A stretch of 64,000 bases of DNA, from contig NC_134025.1 of the NCBI RefSeq assembly GCF_964204645.1, positions 2,175,001-2,239,000 of the forward strand, given 5' to 3'. Source of the DNA: Tubulanus polymorphus. Taxonomy: Eukaryota > Nemertea > Palaeonemertea > Tubulaniformes > Tubulanidae. Positions 13,801 through 23,525 of this stretch are shown one piece after another. Both the position numbers and the translations under genes were made by a program. Numbering within the stretch: position 1 is the first letter of the stretch; each line of letters starts with the position of its first letter. The notes below the pieces were generated by a model, which did no database searches, was not told the DNA's origin, and saw only the letters and a program-made list of their open reading frames with translations.

Positions 13801-16800
13801 GTGCTACACCATCGGGACCAGGAGGTGCTACACCATCGGGACCAGGAGGAGCTACACCATCGGGACCTGGAGGAGCTACACCATCTGGACCGGGAGGTGC
13901 TACACCATCGGGACCAGGAGGTGCTACACCATCGGGACCAGGAGGAGCTACACCATCGGGACCTGGAGGAGCTACACCATCTGGACCGGGAGGTGCTACA
14001 CCATCGGGACCGGGAGGAGCTACACCTTCAGGACCGGGAGGAGCTACACCATCAGGACCAGGAGGAGCTACACCATCAGGACCAGGAGGAGCTACACCAT
14101 CAGGACCGGGAGGAGCTACACCATCAGGACCGGGAGGAGCTACACCATCAGGACCAGGAGGTGCTACACCATCAGGACCAGGAGGAGCTACACCATCAGG
14201 ACCGGGAGGTGCTACACCATCAGGACCAGGAGGAATAACAACACTTCCTTCATCCCTCTCCCCAGGCCAGTACATCATACATGACTGTTACAATTGGTAA
14301 GTTTTATTATGGTATACCAGGGGTTTTATTGGGTCATATATAATCATATTATTTTTTCTTTGTGTGATATGAACTTTGAAGTTGTTAATGTTTGAGTCGC
14401 TGTTGGATTCATAATCATTTTATGGTCGATTTCAATGTATCTGATATGTAATGTACTTATTAACTTTCTTATCGTATTCTATTTCAGTACGTGCCAAAAG
14501 GGAAAGACCAGCTGCGCACCTTTGAATTGCTCTGAAGATGGAAACTGGTCTCCATGGACCCCATGGGGTAGCTGTTCAGCTTCGTGTGGATTAGGATCAA
14601 TCAAAAGATACCGGTAAACTATAATCATAGATGGAAATATTGAAACACGCCTCTCAATGAACTATGTAATGAACTGCACTGATAGGTATTCGAATTCAGT
14701 ACTTATAGTTTGCCCGTTATATATTTCAGTTACTGCAACAATCCGCCACCTAAAAACGGTGGTGCTATTTGTCCAGGTGATGATGAAGACATCACCGTTT
14801 GTGAAACGACCAAATGTCCGTGTGTGTATGATGAAGACGCTGTGAAACAAGCTCTTAATGCGCTTGACGAGCATCTATCGACGGTTTACATCGAAAAGGA
14901 TGGAATTGATGGCCTTACTGGAGGAGATGAGATAGTCCGACCCGGATCAGTAATTGAAAGTGGAGTTATTTTCCACGTACATTGCAACAGCTGGTAATTA
15001 ATAAAGTTTATAATTCTATAGATAACGTATATCACAATCCATTGGGTCAAACTCAAAGTTGATGGATTAATTTGATATTGGTTCATATGAATAAATTATT
15101 TTATTGTAGCACGTGTAAAGATGGAACGATAACTTGTACACAGAAAGAATGCAAAGGCGATTGTACATGGAACCAATGGAGTGAATGGAGCCCATGTTCG
15201 AAGACATGTGAAGGCGGAATCAAAACGAAGGAAAGAACGTACAATCCAGCTACTGGAACTGGTATACCTTGTAGTGGAGATAATAAGACTGAGGAAATCT
15301 GTAATATTCAACAGTGTCCAAGTAAGAAACTGTGTTAATTTCATATTCATAATTGTTTTATTAGGGTCATCTTAAGCCAAACGTACAAATCAGATTTTAC
15401 ATTTGTATTATTCAAATTATTTAAGCCGATGGTAACTGGTCTCCGTGGGGTGAATGGTCACCTTGTTCAACAACATGTAATGGCGGTACAACACAACGTA
15501 CCAGGAACTGTACAAATCCCCCACCTGCAAACAGCGGAAAGAATTGCGAAGGCGATTCTTCACAGGTCATTTCCTGCAATCCAGAAAATTGTCCAGATGG
15601 TAATTTTTATGCTTCGTTTTAAAGTGTTAGCACTGTCATGTAAATGCATGATTTCTGGACTAGGCTTATCACGTGCATGCAATCATTTTCCAGTTAACTG
15701 TACGGATGGGAAGGTCTGGGATGAATGCTCGAATAAATGTGACCTGACTTGTAAAGATATTGCTGGAAATCTAACGTCTTGTGTGCAAAATGAGGCATGT
15801 ATCCCAGGCTGTAGATGTCCTCCAGGAGAGGTCTTACAAGGGGATATATGCGTAAAGAAGGAGGAATGTCCATGCTATGATCCAGTGACAGGCAACGAAA
15901 TATCATCGGGTCAAATTGACACAAGCGATCCTTGTAAGGAGTGGTGAGTTTCTTTGTCGCTGATATCTGGACAGTTACTTGATAAATGCAATTGCAGGGC
16001 TGAATATTATAAACTATAACCTCTATTTTTGATAATTCCCATAGTGAGTGCAAGACTGGCAAACTTGAGTGCAAGGATGTGGCATGTGATGTTGATTGTA
16101 AGTGGTCAAATTGGAATCAATGGTCTATGTGTTCAGTAACTTGCGGCGTAGGTTACCAAGAGAGAGATCGAACACAAGATCAAGCACCTCAAGGCAATGG
16201 CGCACAATGCATTGGACCCGACAAACAAAACCAAACTTGCACAGCGGGAGATTGTCCACCGACATGTGTCGATGCAAATGGAAATGAAGTCCAGAAAGGA
16301 GAAGTCGTGTCCTCCACTCTTTGTGAAGTCTGGTAAGAAAGAATCAATTACACTTATGGCTGGTATAACACTCTAATTTGCATGAATAACCTTACGCGCA
16401 TAAGATACCTAATTCATTTTATATTTGACGATAAAACTGGGTTTTTATGATTTTTCTATCTTAATAATTCTATGTCAAATCTTGATCTGATGTATTGATT
16501 ACAATTTTGCATTATACAATTTCTGTTTAGTGAATGCAATCCAGATGGCGAAGAATGTCGAAAACGAGAGAATTCAACAGGTAATTGCTTTTTAGTCAAA
16601 ACCTACCAAAATCACACAATGTTCAGTAAAATGAAGATTATCTATACTCAAAATGCTTACAAAATATATTTACAATGGGAATATCAAGTTATTCGATCGG
16701 GCCTATATATCGAAGATCTAAATACATGTAATAAAGAATTCCACATACCACAATTCATGTTGTTTGATAATCTTTTATTAGTGATACTTATCCAAATGAA

Positions 16801-19800
16801 ATTACCCAATGTACTGATTGCGTTTATTTAATCCTATACATCCATTGCGATTATTCGACTTGGGACTCGTTTTTCGTAACATCGATTATGATACATCTTG
16901 TAGTTATGTACATCGTGAACTATTCTGCGAGGTGTTTATCAGAAAGATTTAATGACATTTGGCTTCATTTTTAGTTGATGGACAATGGAGTGATTGGACG
17001 AGTTGGTCTGGCTGTTCTTCTACATGCGTTGGTGGTGTGAAAAAGCGATCACGAACTTGCACCGAACCTACTCCACAATGCGATGGCAAGTCGTGCCCTG
17101 GTAATGGTACGGAGATTGAAGATTGTAACAAGGATGTTAACTGCCCCAGTAAGTTGAAAATGTATTTTTCTTGGTTGCCAATATGTATATATGTGCTGGG
17201 TTAGTCAAATCTTTTAGTAACGTAACTCCGTGGATTTGAAAACACAGAACTTTTATTAAACGAAGTGCTTTATATATATATAAGAAAGTACTATAAAACC
17301 AAAATGATGCCGATAACAACTGTCTTCATTTTTCAGCTGATGGAGAATGGTGCTCTTGGTCACCATGGTCACAGTGTAGTGTCACGTGTGATACCGGTAG
17401 TACGGTAAGGAACAGGACATGCGACTGCCCAGCTCCTGCCGATGGTGGTAACACCTGCCCTGGACATAATAATGAAACCAACGTATGCACACGCAATGCC
17501 TGTCCGACAGATTGCGTGGTCGGTGAGTGGGAACAGTGGACCGCATGTGACAGCACATGCGGCGTTGGTAGCCGTTCAAGATCCAGGCGTAAGATTGTGG
17601 CTAATGCGAACGGAGGAGTATGCCCACCACTGACAGAAAGAGATCCATGTAACGTCGAATGTAATGGTATGTATAAGTCAGAGTGTATTCAATGGTTTAT
17701 AACATCTTCCCCGCTGATTGAGAGATGGGTAATACTACTTTTCATCGCACAATACAATATGTTTGATCGCGATTTTCTGTAAGATTGTTATTTGATTTAC
17801 AGAAACCTGCACGGACGAAAAGACATGGCATGAATGTGCCAACGTTTGTGACCAGACCTGTGAGGATCTTGGCAGAAATGACGAGTGTATAAATCCAGCG
17901 GTCTGCGTGGCAGGATGCAAATGTGATGGAGATAAAGTCGAACAGGATGGAAAATGCGTAGATAGAACTGAATGTAAATGCAAATGGGACCCAGAGGTAT
18001 TCGAAGATCTTGCTAGGCCAAATAACGTTGATGAATTGCTTCCGGGAGAAGTTGTCAAAGTGAAATGCAATAATTGGTAAGAATTATCTAATACATGGAT
18101 ATGATATGGATTCTCGTGATTTTCAAAGTCATTGACAAATGAAATACATAATTTATTTGAATATTGCAGTACCTGTCTCAGCGCTAAATGGGAATGCACC
18201 AATGAAGATTGTAATGGTACGTTTGCGCTTTGTTTGTGCTGATAATACTTACCATAATGATTTGATTGATATCCATGGATAACCTGACACCCATAATATC
18301 ATCAAAATATGTGACGACATTTCGGTGACAGATCCTCGGGCATTTCTATAATTTGTTGGCAAAATTATAGACGATTCGTTCATTTCACATTTCTATGATT
18401 GTATAAAATATGAATAACGCTATCTTGATTTATTTCAGTTGACTGCAAGTTGACTGACTGGAGACCTGAGGGCGACTGTTCTGTAACATGTGGAGAAGGA
18501 ACGCAGACATTCGTCAGAACTGTTGAACGCGAGAAGGAATACGATGGATTAGAATGTGATAATCTGCGAACGAAGACAGAAAGCTGTAATGCTGGACCTT
18601 GTCGTTAGTATTACCTGAAGCCTATTATCTCTCACATGTCCAAAATCGATTTATATTCGTTACTCATTTCATACGATTACGGTTAATTGATGAAAACAAC
18701 GTAACGGATAAAAGGCCTTGCTAGTCTGTGATTACAAATTACTAGTGTAACCTTATGTGGATCGGTTGAAAACCTCGTACTCGCCAATATTAATAAAGGG
18801 TGCATATAATCATGCATGTACCAGAAAACTTAGACTGTGGTGAGATTAGTATAATACAGTCAACCCCCGATATACCGCCCACATCGGTGCAGAACGATTT
18901 TGGCGGTATACAGAGTATGATGGTATATCGGGGGTGTTTACTTTGTATTTGTATCGAGATGTACATTGAGAAAACCTGGCGGTAAATTGGAGGGTAGTAT
19001 ATCGGGGTTGACTGTATACGTTGCGCAGTCGAGCTAAAGAACTATGGAAATGATTCTTAATTCCTCAGTTTGAAGTCTTACACCCATCGAGATGCCTTGT
19101 TCTAAAATGCGCTTCAGATTTTACTGTAGATTTTTTCTATTACTAGATGATTTTCTAAGATTTGATGGAAAAATTAGCGTGCCTTTGTGTAAATTATGTA
19201 CCACGGTACTAAAAGTGCCTAGAACAATGTATTCAACCGGAGATGAGAACATTGTTTCGTAAGAGCTGTACATTCGTTTTTCGTATCTGATGCCAACGTA
19301 CAGAAAACCATCTCTATATCTTTTCAGCATGTCCCGAGAACGAGGAATACGATTCATCTAATAAATGTGATCCCGAGTGTAATGACGAGTCCACTGTGAA
19401 TAACTGTACGGCAGCCTGCAAGTGTAAATCAGGATACGCCCGCGATCCAGTTACTGGCAAATGCATTCCGTTTAACGAATGCTCCCAATGTTTAGTCAAT
19501 GGCGTCCCACGGGTAAATTCTAAATTTCCAACTATCTATTTTAAACCACTTACTTGTATTCTAATACGAACGCTCTATTTCAGGAACATGGTGAACTTTT
19601 GGAAACTGATCCTATGAATCCATGCAATAAATCATTCTGTAAGTTTGGAGAAGCTGAATGGGTTGAAAGTACCAACGATCCTCCAGTTTGTACGGGCGTG
19701 AGTATAATCTGTCAATTCATAAAATTATAAAGTTTTAGTTTTGAAACTTGAATTTATGAATATACCTATTTTTGTTTCAATTCATAGGGCGAAACGGCGA

Positions 19801-20685
19801 TGAAAATAGCTGGTTCAATAGGCTGCTGGAAGTGTGTTCCTAATCGTTAGTACCGTTATGTATTAATTCCTAATCATACTTTGCGCTTACATCCCATACT
19901 AGAGACATTAAATCGACATCGTTTTCCACGGAATGAACATAAATGCCTAAAAGAGTTTTGATTTTTGTATTAACAGCTAAACCACAGAAGAGTTGCAAAA
20001 TTAAGAGCGAAGTGAAGAAATTATCAGATTTAGTCCCAGATGATTACCGCAGTTTGAATTGTCCTGAATTGAATACCGAAATTAATGTCACTATGTGCAG
20101 TGGCGGCTGTGGGGATTCATTCAGCCAGGCAAACTTTAGACTGGATGGAAAACTCATTCTGGGCGCTGAACAATGTGATTGCTGTAAAGCTGTCTCACTT
20201 GGACAAAGATCAGAAGGAGGGGTCACCTGCCCTGGTATTGGTAGGATAGAATACTCAATAGACGTTATCACTGATTGTGACTGTATATCGTGCGGTAAGT
20301 TTAAAGTCTGTCTGTTATCAACTTTAAATTCTATTGATGAAAATTCGTTTTCATAGATTTACAGGCATGTTTGAGCTTACACATGAAGTGAATTCTTTGT
20401 ATGAATGTTTTGGTTTTGTATTTCATGGATGACGCAAAAGGCTGATAATTGTAATGTTCCTCTGATTTCCAACCAAGTCCAACAGCCCCAGTTTATTTTT
20501 TCAATATTTGTTGTCCTTAAGGTGGTGAAGCGGCTAATGCTCCAAATCCTTCCGGAAGCGGGTCGTCAGGGCCAGGACCAAATTCGGGACAAGGGCCAGG
20601 ACCAAATTCGGGACAAGGGCCAGGACCAAATTCAGGACAAGGGCCAGGACAAGGCCAAGGACCAGGACCAGCAGGAAGACCATGA
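1..20685 (+). CDS. Giant SCO-spondin-like/mucin-like secreted modular protein, 5' partial (31 exons in window)
   Basis: Exons read: <1-4886, 5065-5384, 5472-5669, 5758-5866, 5961-6077, 6205-6336, 6434-6751, 7254-7342, 7591-7657, 7732-7831, 8049-8189, 8279-8475, 8553-8723, 8866-14296, 14488-14613, 14730-14993, 15110-15321, 15426-15599, 15694-15943, 16045-16332, 16531-16580, 16975-17148, 17337-17666, 17803-18076, 18170-18216, 18439-18603, 19328-19512, 19584-19697, 19788-19845, 19977-20294, 20522-20685. All introns are GT-AG and the frame stays open for about 5,155 residues to the TGA. Visible domains: ATPG array, F5/8C-like, four LDLa, five TIL, ten TSP1, VWC-like segments, CTCK and a Pro/Gly tail. 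LDLa, F5/8C, TIL, TSP1 and CTCK together characterise SCO-spondin, a secreted matrix or fibre glycoprotein; the CTCK suggests disulfide-linked multimers, as in mucins and VWF. The expected N-terminal VWD domains would lie upstream of the window. A gel-forming mucin or hemocytin relative is the alternative. Function in this animal is inference. Confidence 0.82.
5065..5669 (+). other. F5/8C (discoidin)-like domain, exons 5065-5384 and 5472-5669
   Basis: These two exons encode about 170 residues that begin with ETCPY and end near VIACLEP, so the segment is bounded by Cys as F5/8C domains usually are. The middle reads NTRGLLIQ...QNGADW, resembling the family pattern of a TQG-like turn followed by a YSxDGxxW strand. 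The intron entering the domain is phase 1 and the one inside it is phase 0. SCO-spondins carry an F5/8C module among their LDLa repeats, which agrees with the LDLa modules following here. Assignment rests on pattern only; a profile search could place it in another beta-sandwich family. Confidence 0.55.
5758..6336 (+). other. Three LDL-receptor class A-like modules (exons 5758-5866, 5961-6077, 6205-6336)
   Basis: Each exon encodes one Cys-rich module of about 36-44 residues. The first contains CQDRSDENDC, a classic calcium-binding acidic end (SDExxC). The second ends CGSTCEDEVEC and the third CKNGEDEKNC, with acidic residues before the last Cys. The second and third modules are each framed by phase-1 introns, while the first starts from a phase-0 intron, so most are symmetric units suited to exon shuffling. 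LDLa modules are extracellular, calcium-dependent ligand-binding folds. The third exon runs directly into the second ATPG array. Confidence 0.8.
6434..6751 (+). repeat. Second ATPG coding array (symmetric phase 1-1 exon)
   Basis: Acceptor tgttacag at 6433 and donor gtaaat after 6751 bound a 318-nt exon of about 20 ATPG units. It opens with PSTTGATPG and contains the same GVGPSTTP module that punctuates the large array upstream. The 3' end has drifted (AVTPAATPGVTTPIPTPRTTP). It encodes a mucin-like linker between two LDLa groups. Shared punctuation indicates that it was copied from the first array or the reverse. Confidence 0.85.
7043..7252 (+). pseudogene. Unused or relic exon resembling the F5/8C-like domain exon
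   Basis: After an acceptor-like cggcttag, an open stretch reads KLMDETFHI...YIQWLQF...DSYSQNNSIRINAVDP and then runs into a stop at 7266. It resembles the real domain exon at 5065-5384, which has RLMWDITW...LQLFSF...NYNQNRSYIQFEAV at matching spacing. No phase-compatible donor is seen before the stop. The flanking exons join cleanly without it (intron 6752-7253), so it is probably a decayed duplicate; an alternative terminal exon cannot be excluded. Confidence 0.45.
7254..8189 (+). other. LDLa module 4 (7254-7342, 7591-7657) and TIL/VWC-like module (7732-7831, 8049-8189)
   Basis: The first two exons give TLCPANQYVCKDGSC joined to ICSGTCECQGSCDDEDRC, a fourth LDLa-type module split by a phase-0 intron. 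The next two give KICEDTEEFDSCTNPQPRTC, then SCTPGCVCRSGTYRDSNGKC and a further Cys-rich stretch ending VKC. This is the trypsin-inhibitor-like fold with an attached VWC-like segment. Each TIL module in this gene ends on a phase-2 intron that splits a TGY Cys codon, a useful internal check on the models. Confidence 0.78.
8279..8723 (+). other. TSP1 modules 1 and 2 (exons 8279-8475 and 8553-8723)
   Basis: Module 1 reads EEWGEWSTCSKSCQGG and closes with CNGDPCP. Module 2 reads LTPWSRWTQCSETCGDE and closes with CGLPPCNE. Both have the WxxW motif that is C-mannosylated in thrombospondin type 1 repeats and the CSxTC/CSxSC motif that can be O-fucosylated. Module 2 is one symmetric phase 1-1 exon. 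TSP1 repeats are extracellular adhesion modules and form the bulk of SCO-spondins. Confidence 0.88.
8866..9104 (+). other. TIL module at the start of the giant repeat exon
   Basis: The exon opens after acceptor atcttcag with TCPPGQVLTNCSNECPITC, followed by EACTPGCKCPAGELLQDGNC and DENECPCPFD. This is the ten-Cys TIL pattern with its CPPG start. A short Ser/Thr/Gln linker then runs without any intron into the 24-bp repeat array. TIL directly upstream of an expanded linker suggests that the array grew inside a TIL-VWC exon, because the exon ends with CYN plus a split Cys as do the other TIL-VWC exons. Confidence 0.85.
9108..14234 (+). repeat. Coding minisatellite: 213 tandem SGPGGATP units (24 bp)
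   Basis: From 9108 the sequence is an uninterrupted tandem of a 24-bp unit (wsn-gga-ccn-gga-gga-gcn-acn-cca type) encoding Ser-Gly-Pro-Gly-Gly-Ala-Thr-Pro. The span 9108-14234 is 213 full units plus a final SGPGG, then ITTLPSSLSPG and the donor after 14296. Amino-acid variation is almost nil: a set of GGPTP units between about 11300 and 12370 and one GGASP. Third-codon positions vary in local blocks. The residues suggest a flexible, O-glycosylated mucin-like spacer of about 1,700 residues (inference). Confidence 0.95.
14488..18603 (+). other. TSP1 modules 3-10 with two TIL/VWC-like modules
   Basis: TSP1-3 spans 14488-14613 and 14730-14993 (NWSPWTPWGSCSASCG). TSP1-4 is in 15110-15321 (WNQWSEWSPCSKTC) and TSP1-5 in 15426-15599 (WSPWGEWSPCSTTC). 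A TIL is in 15694-15943 (CTDGKVWDECSNKC). TSP1-6 is in 16045-16332 (WSNWNQWSMCSVTC), with a 50-nt VWC tail exon at 16531-16580. TSP1-7 is 16975-17148. TSP1-8 and TSP1-9 share exon 17337-17666. A TIL is in 17803-18076, with a short exon at 18170-18216. TSP1-10 is 18439-18603 and has lost one Trp of the WxxW motif (LTDWRPEGDCSVTCG). Most units are bounded by phase-1 introns. Confidence 0.86.
18857..19014. mobile_element. MITE with pogo/Tigger-like terminal inverted repeats in an intron
   Basis: Left end cagtcaacccccgatatacc and right end gtatatcggggttgactg are inverted copies. TA dinucleotides (18855-18856 and 19015-19016) flank both ends as the target duplication. An internal inverted copy, ggtatatcgggggtg, lies near 18922. 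At about 158 bp it has no coding capacity. CAGTcaACCyCGATATACC-type ends with a TA target are typical of the pogo/Tigger branch of Tc1/mariner elements. It sits in the intron between TSP1-10 and the last TIL. Confidence 0.75.
19328..20294 (+). other. Last TIL (19328-19512), VWC-like exons (19584-19697, 19788-19845) and CTCK cystine knot (19977-20294)
   Basis: The TIL reads CPENEEYDSSNKCDPEC ... CTAACKCKSGY. VWC-like exons follow, with HGELLETDPMNPC and a final GCWKCVPN, a usual lead-in to a CTCK. The 318-nt exon then has KSCKIKSEV, MCSGGCGDS, EQCDCCKAVS, GVTCPG and TDCDCISC, matching the C-terminal cystine-knot pattern CxGxC ... CxCC ... CxCxxC of VWF, gel-forming mucins and SCO-spondin. CTCK domains mediate dimerisation through disulfides in the secretory pathway, so this protein is probably a disulfide-linked dimer or multimer. 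Confidence 0.85.
20522..20685 (+). other. Terminal exon: Pro/Gly/Asn/Gln repeat tail after the CTCK
   Basis: Acceptor ttgtccttaag is followed by GGEAANAPNPSGSGSS and then three copies of the eight-residue unit GPGPNSGQ (24 bp), degenerating to GPGQGQGPGPAGRP and TGA at 20683-20685. CTCK domains usually end their proteins, so a 50-residue low-complexity extension is unusual. Its 24-bp period equals that of the SGPGGATP array, although the unit sequence differs. Confidence 0.8.
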
Positions 20686-20756
20686 ATAACCTAAATGACG
20701 AACCACTCTGCTTATCGGACAAAGAATTTGGAACATGTAGAAATTGTAGAATGCAA

Positions 20757-20766
20757 AATAAATAAA
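20757..20766 (+). terminator. Polyadenylation signal of the SCO-spondin-like gene
   Basis: Two overlapping AATAAA hexamers (20757-20762 and 20761-20766) lie about 70 bases after the stop codon, giving a very short 3' UTR. Confidence 0.6.
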
Positions 20767-23525
20767 AAAAACTTTAAAAAAATACTTAATATAATCATTA
20801 TGACACAATTAGGCGGTTACAACTGTCTCCATGTAAAGTGTCTCGTAGCGATGGGTAATACACATACATCTGTATACCTGAATAAAACATAGAGAGAGCA
20901 TTGAAAAATTCGTTTTTGTGAAATCTGTAAAAGAATCGGAATTTTTCATTTTCTATCGAGGAGTTTCAAATCGACGTTGAGTGGAAGTTCTTTTAAAAGG
21001 TTTCTCATTCCGAGGAAAATACAGTAGAATGTTCGACGCTGAACGCCTATAGATGGTGCAGCTTATACGGTCAGAGGTTAGATTGAAGAACTTAGGTGGA
21101 ATTTTCACATTTTTTCATGCCCTTACCAATATCCTAGGGTTTTCCACATAATTAATCCATATTTTTCACATGTTTAACTTCAAGATACAATAGATAACAT
21201 AATCAGTAAGACTCGATTGCCTTAGTTAAACGTGGACGTATAATCTAGTTTATACGTCCATCGCTGAAATGAGAATGTTCGAAATCAAATCGGGGCTGTA
21301 AAGTTACGAGCCATGCTTGCGATACGCCAAATAAGGAGTCAAACAGGAACGTTTGATTCTGCTGATGAAATTTTCAACTTGAATCTTAACGAGAGGACAT
21401 GAATGCATCAATGCGATTTCTGCGATTTTGCGTTTCAGTGATTTCCAAATACGGCGAATTATCCTGAACTGTGGATGATGCAAACCAAACCGGAACACGT
21501 CGAGCACCAAGTTGCGAGTCGATCTACGAATGAGGATTTGGTCCTTCCCCTTCCCCAAAAAAATTTGAAAATCAGGTGCCTCGATACGACCACAAAAAAA
21601 ACAGAACTTAAATTTTGGTCGCTACTCCGATCCCCTGATATCGTACCCCCGTGATCAATAAATTAAGACAAGAATATGATCTGCCACAAACATGATCTGT
21701 TTATACATATTACATATAAACACTGGAACGCTCGTCCACCCACCACAAACCGCCCGACGGAGGACCATCCGCTATTGCGTTATGTTGAGGTAAAAATGTC
21801 GTCAGAGTGGAAAGAAATTGTGTTGTCTTACAACCCCAGCCACTTCTTCACCCGTCAAGGGATTCGAACTCACTAAGCTAAAGACATTCCCGAACCCTTG
21901 GCGTCATTAGGCTTCTGTTAGATTTCCCTATAAATGGACCAATCAGCGAACATTTACCGAACAAGGAGGTATTTCACGAGTCGATATATGACGTCATGCG
22001 CAAAGGCACCAGTAATGAAATCGCCCGTCGTGAGGCCAGCAGGGCCAACTTCGGTTATCCGTGTCTAGTCGACTAGTCGAACTAGTGAAACCGAATGTCA
22101 GTTAGTGTGACCACATTCCGGAAATAGTTCGGAAATTAATAAGTGCATTCGGAAATTAAATGCGTCGGTTATTGGTTCCGACCACTAGTCGACTAAGCAC
22201 GAAAACCGAAGACCCGGGGAGCTGATAGACGAGTTCGGGGAGCGATACCGGACCTCTGGCAAGCGAGGATGATTCAGTCAGCAACCTGACAAATTTTAAA
22301 AAAAACTAAGCTTACGATCTATTCGTCCCATTCAACTCAATAAACCGCCATGTCTAAGTAGAAACAATAGCGATCACACGGAGAGATGATTTGGCGGGGT
22401 CGATTTAAAAAAAGCTGACGATATTTTTCTGAATACGATCTCGTGATCTTGGATTGGATGATCATGTAAGTGTTAAGATTAGCTCAAAAATATTACAAAT
22501 GATAAAATCAGAAAAGATGCGGCTTGTGCGAAATGATCTGAACTAGGTTTGCTCGATCAAAAATCCATCCTTAAAATCCATCTACTGGTCGATTAGACAC
22601 CAAAAACAGCGCAGAAACTCGGATTGGCAATTGGTCAACCGCGCTACTGCAGTTTAGCCATAATAAAAACAAGGCAAAATTTGAAATGTACGAATGAGGG
22701 CGTTTTGTGCGCACAGTTCGTGAAATGGTTGAATTTTCTGGGACATGAATTTCGTCCGATGGTTTCTATAAGAACGCCGGAGATCGTGTGTTTCAAAGAT
22801 TTCAAATCTTTCGAATCTGGTCTTTAATCTTTGAATTCGTAGCGAAGCCAGGACCGGGTACTTTTCTTATTCCTTGATTTACCAGCTTCATTGTTGATAT
22901 TATGTTATTATTATGTTATATTATATTATTAGTATGCGTTTCTCCGACCCTGATATGTATTCCTCTGCGCGCACCCGAAAACTGTAATATTCATCAACAA
23001 GTTGGTGATGACAGTAAACGGAAAACAGGAGAAGAATATTAAAATCGCCCGGGTCGATGTGGCCCAGTCGCGCCGCAGCCGTGGTTTGAGTTGATCCTAT
23101 TAACCGTGTGTTACTGCCAATAATTCATTCGTTCACGATTTTTTCGAAGCCCATTTTAGTTCAAATTCAAATTCAAAATATCTTTATTGATCCTTAATGT
23201 TCAACAGTACATCATTGGATTGACAGTTTTCAATAAAGTGGACAGGACAAACAAGGGACATGGAGAATAGAAAAACAAAAATAACACAGTATAATGGAGC
23301 AGTTTAGAAAGAAATTTTAACATAATTAATGTAAACAGAGAATAGGCTATAAACATATATACAGTATCATGAATGGAGTAGGATAAGAGTAAAAATTCGT
23401 TCATTCCGCGTTTTAGGGTTTGTATGTGGTCCATTCTCAATTCCTTTTCCGTGTTTTAATCATTATTAAAAACATGGCCGACCGGTATCCGCTGTAACCG
23501 TTTCTCCTTTCGGATCGCCGTCATC
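20767..23525. other. Intergenic DNA between the giant gene and ZFPL1
   Basis: No coding region is supported. Contents that I can see: a MITE at 22049-22211; an antisense tRNA-SINE-like fragment near 21855-21870 (gggattcgaactcac, the complement of a B box); and a low-complexity ttcaaattcaaattcaaaat stretch near 23160. The ZFPL1 promoter must lie in the last few hundred bases. No TATA box stands out there. Confidence 0.6.
22049..22211. mobile_element. Short inverted-repeat element (MITE) with CTAGTCGACTAGT motif
   Basis: The left end cttcggttatccgtg with tagtcgactagt is matched in inverse orientation by actagtcgacta and cacgaaaaccgaag at the right end. The interior (about 160 bp in total) holds two 'cattcggaaatta'-like stretches and no reading frame. 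It is non-autonomous; the superfamily is not clear from the ends and I could not define a target duplication. Confidence 0.6.

Noticed and set aside
9108-14234. Possible CRISPR array or silk-type gene
   Set aside because: Units are contiguous without unique spacers and the DNA is clearly eukaryotic. The composition recalls structural proteins, but flanking TIL, TSP1 and CTCK modules place it in a SCO-spondin/mucin-like gene.
9193-14238. Plus-strand frame of LHHQDQEE-type repeats within the 24-bp array
   Set aside because: Out of frame with the upstream TIL and the downstream split Cys codon; codon variation in the array is silent only in the SGPGGATP frame.
8741-14278. A 1,845-residue minus-strand open frame (PPGPDGVA repeats) opposite the giant exon
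   Set aside because: It is the complement of the in-frame 24-bp array; a period divisible by three keeps other frames open. The plus frame is flanked by TIL and TSP1 exons with matching phases, and the minus frame has no such context. Gly spacing also does not fit a collagen.
20534-20722. Minus-strand LVLALVPN-type hydrophobic repeat frame
   Set aside because: It is the complement of the GPGPNSGQ tail of the terminal exon, and its hydrophobicity is a by-product.
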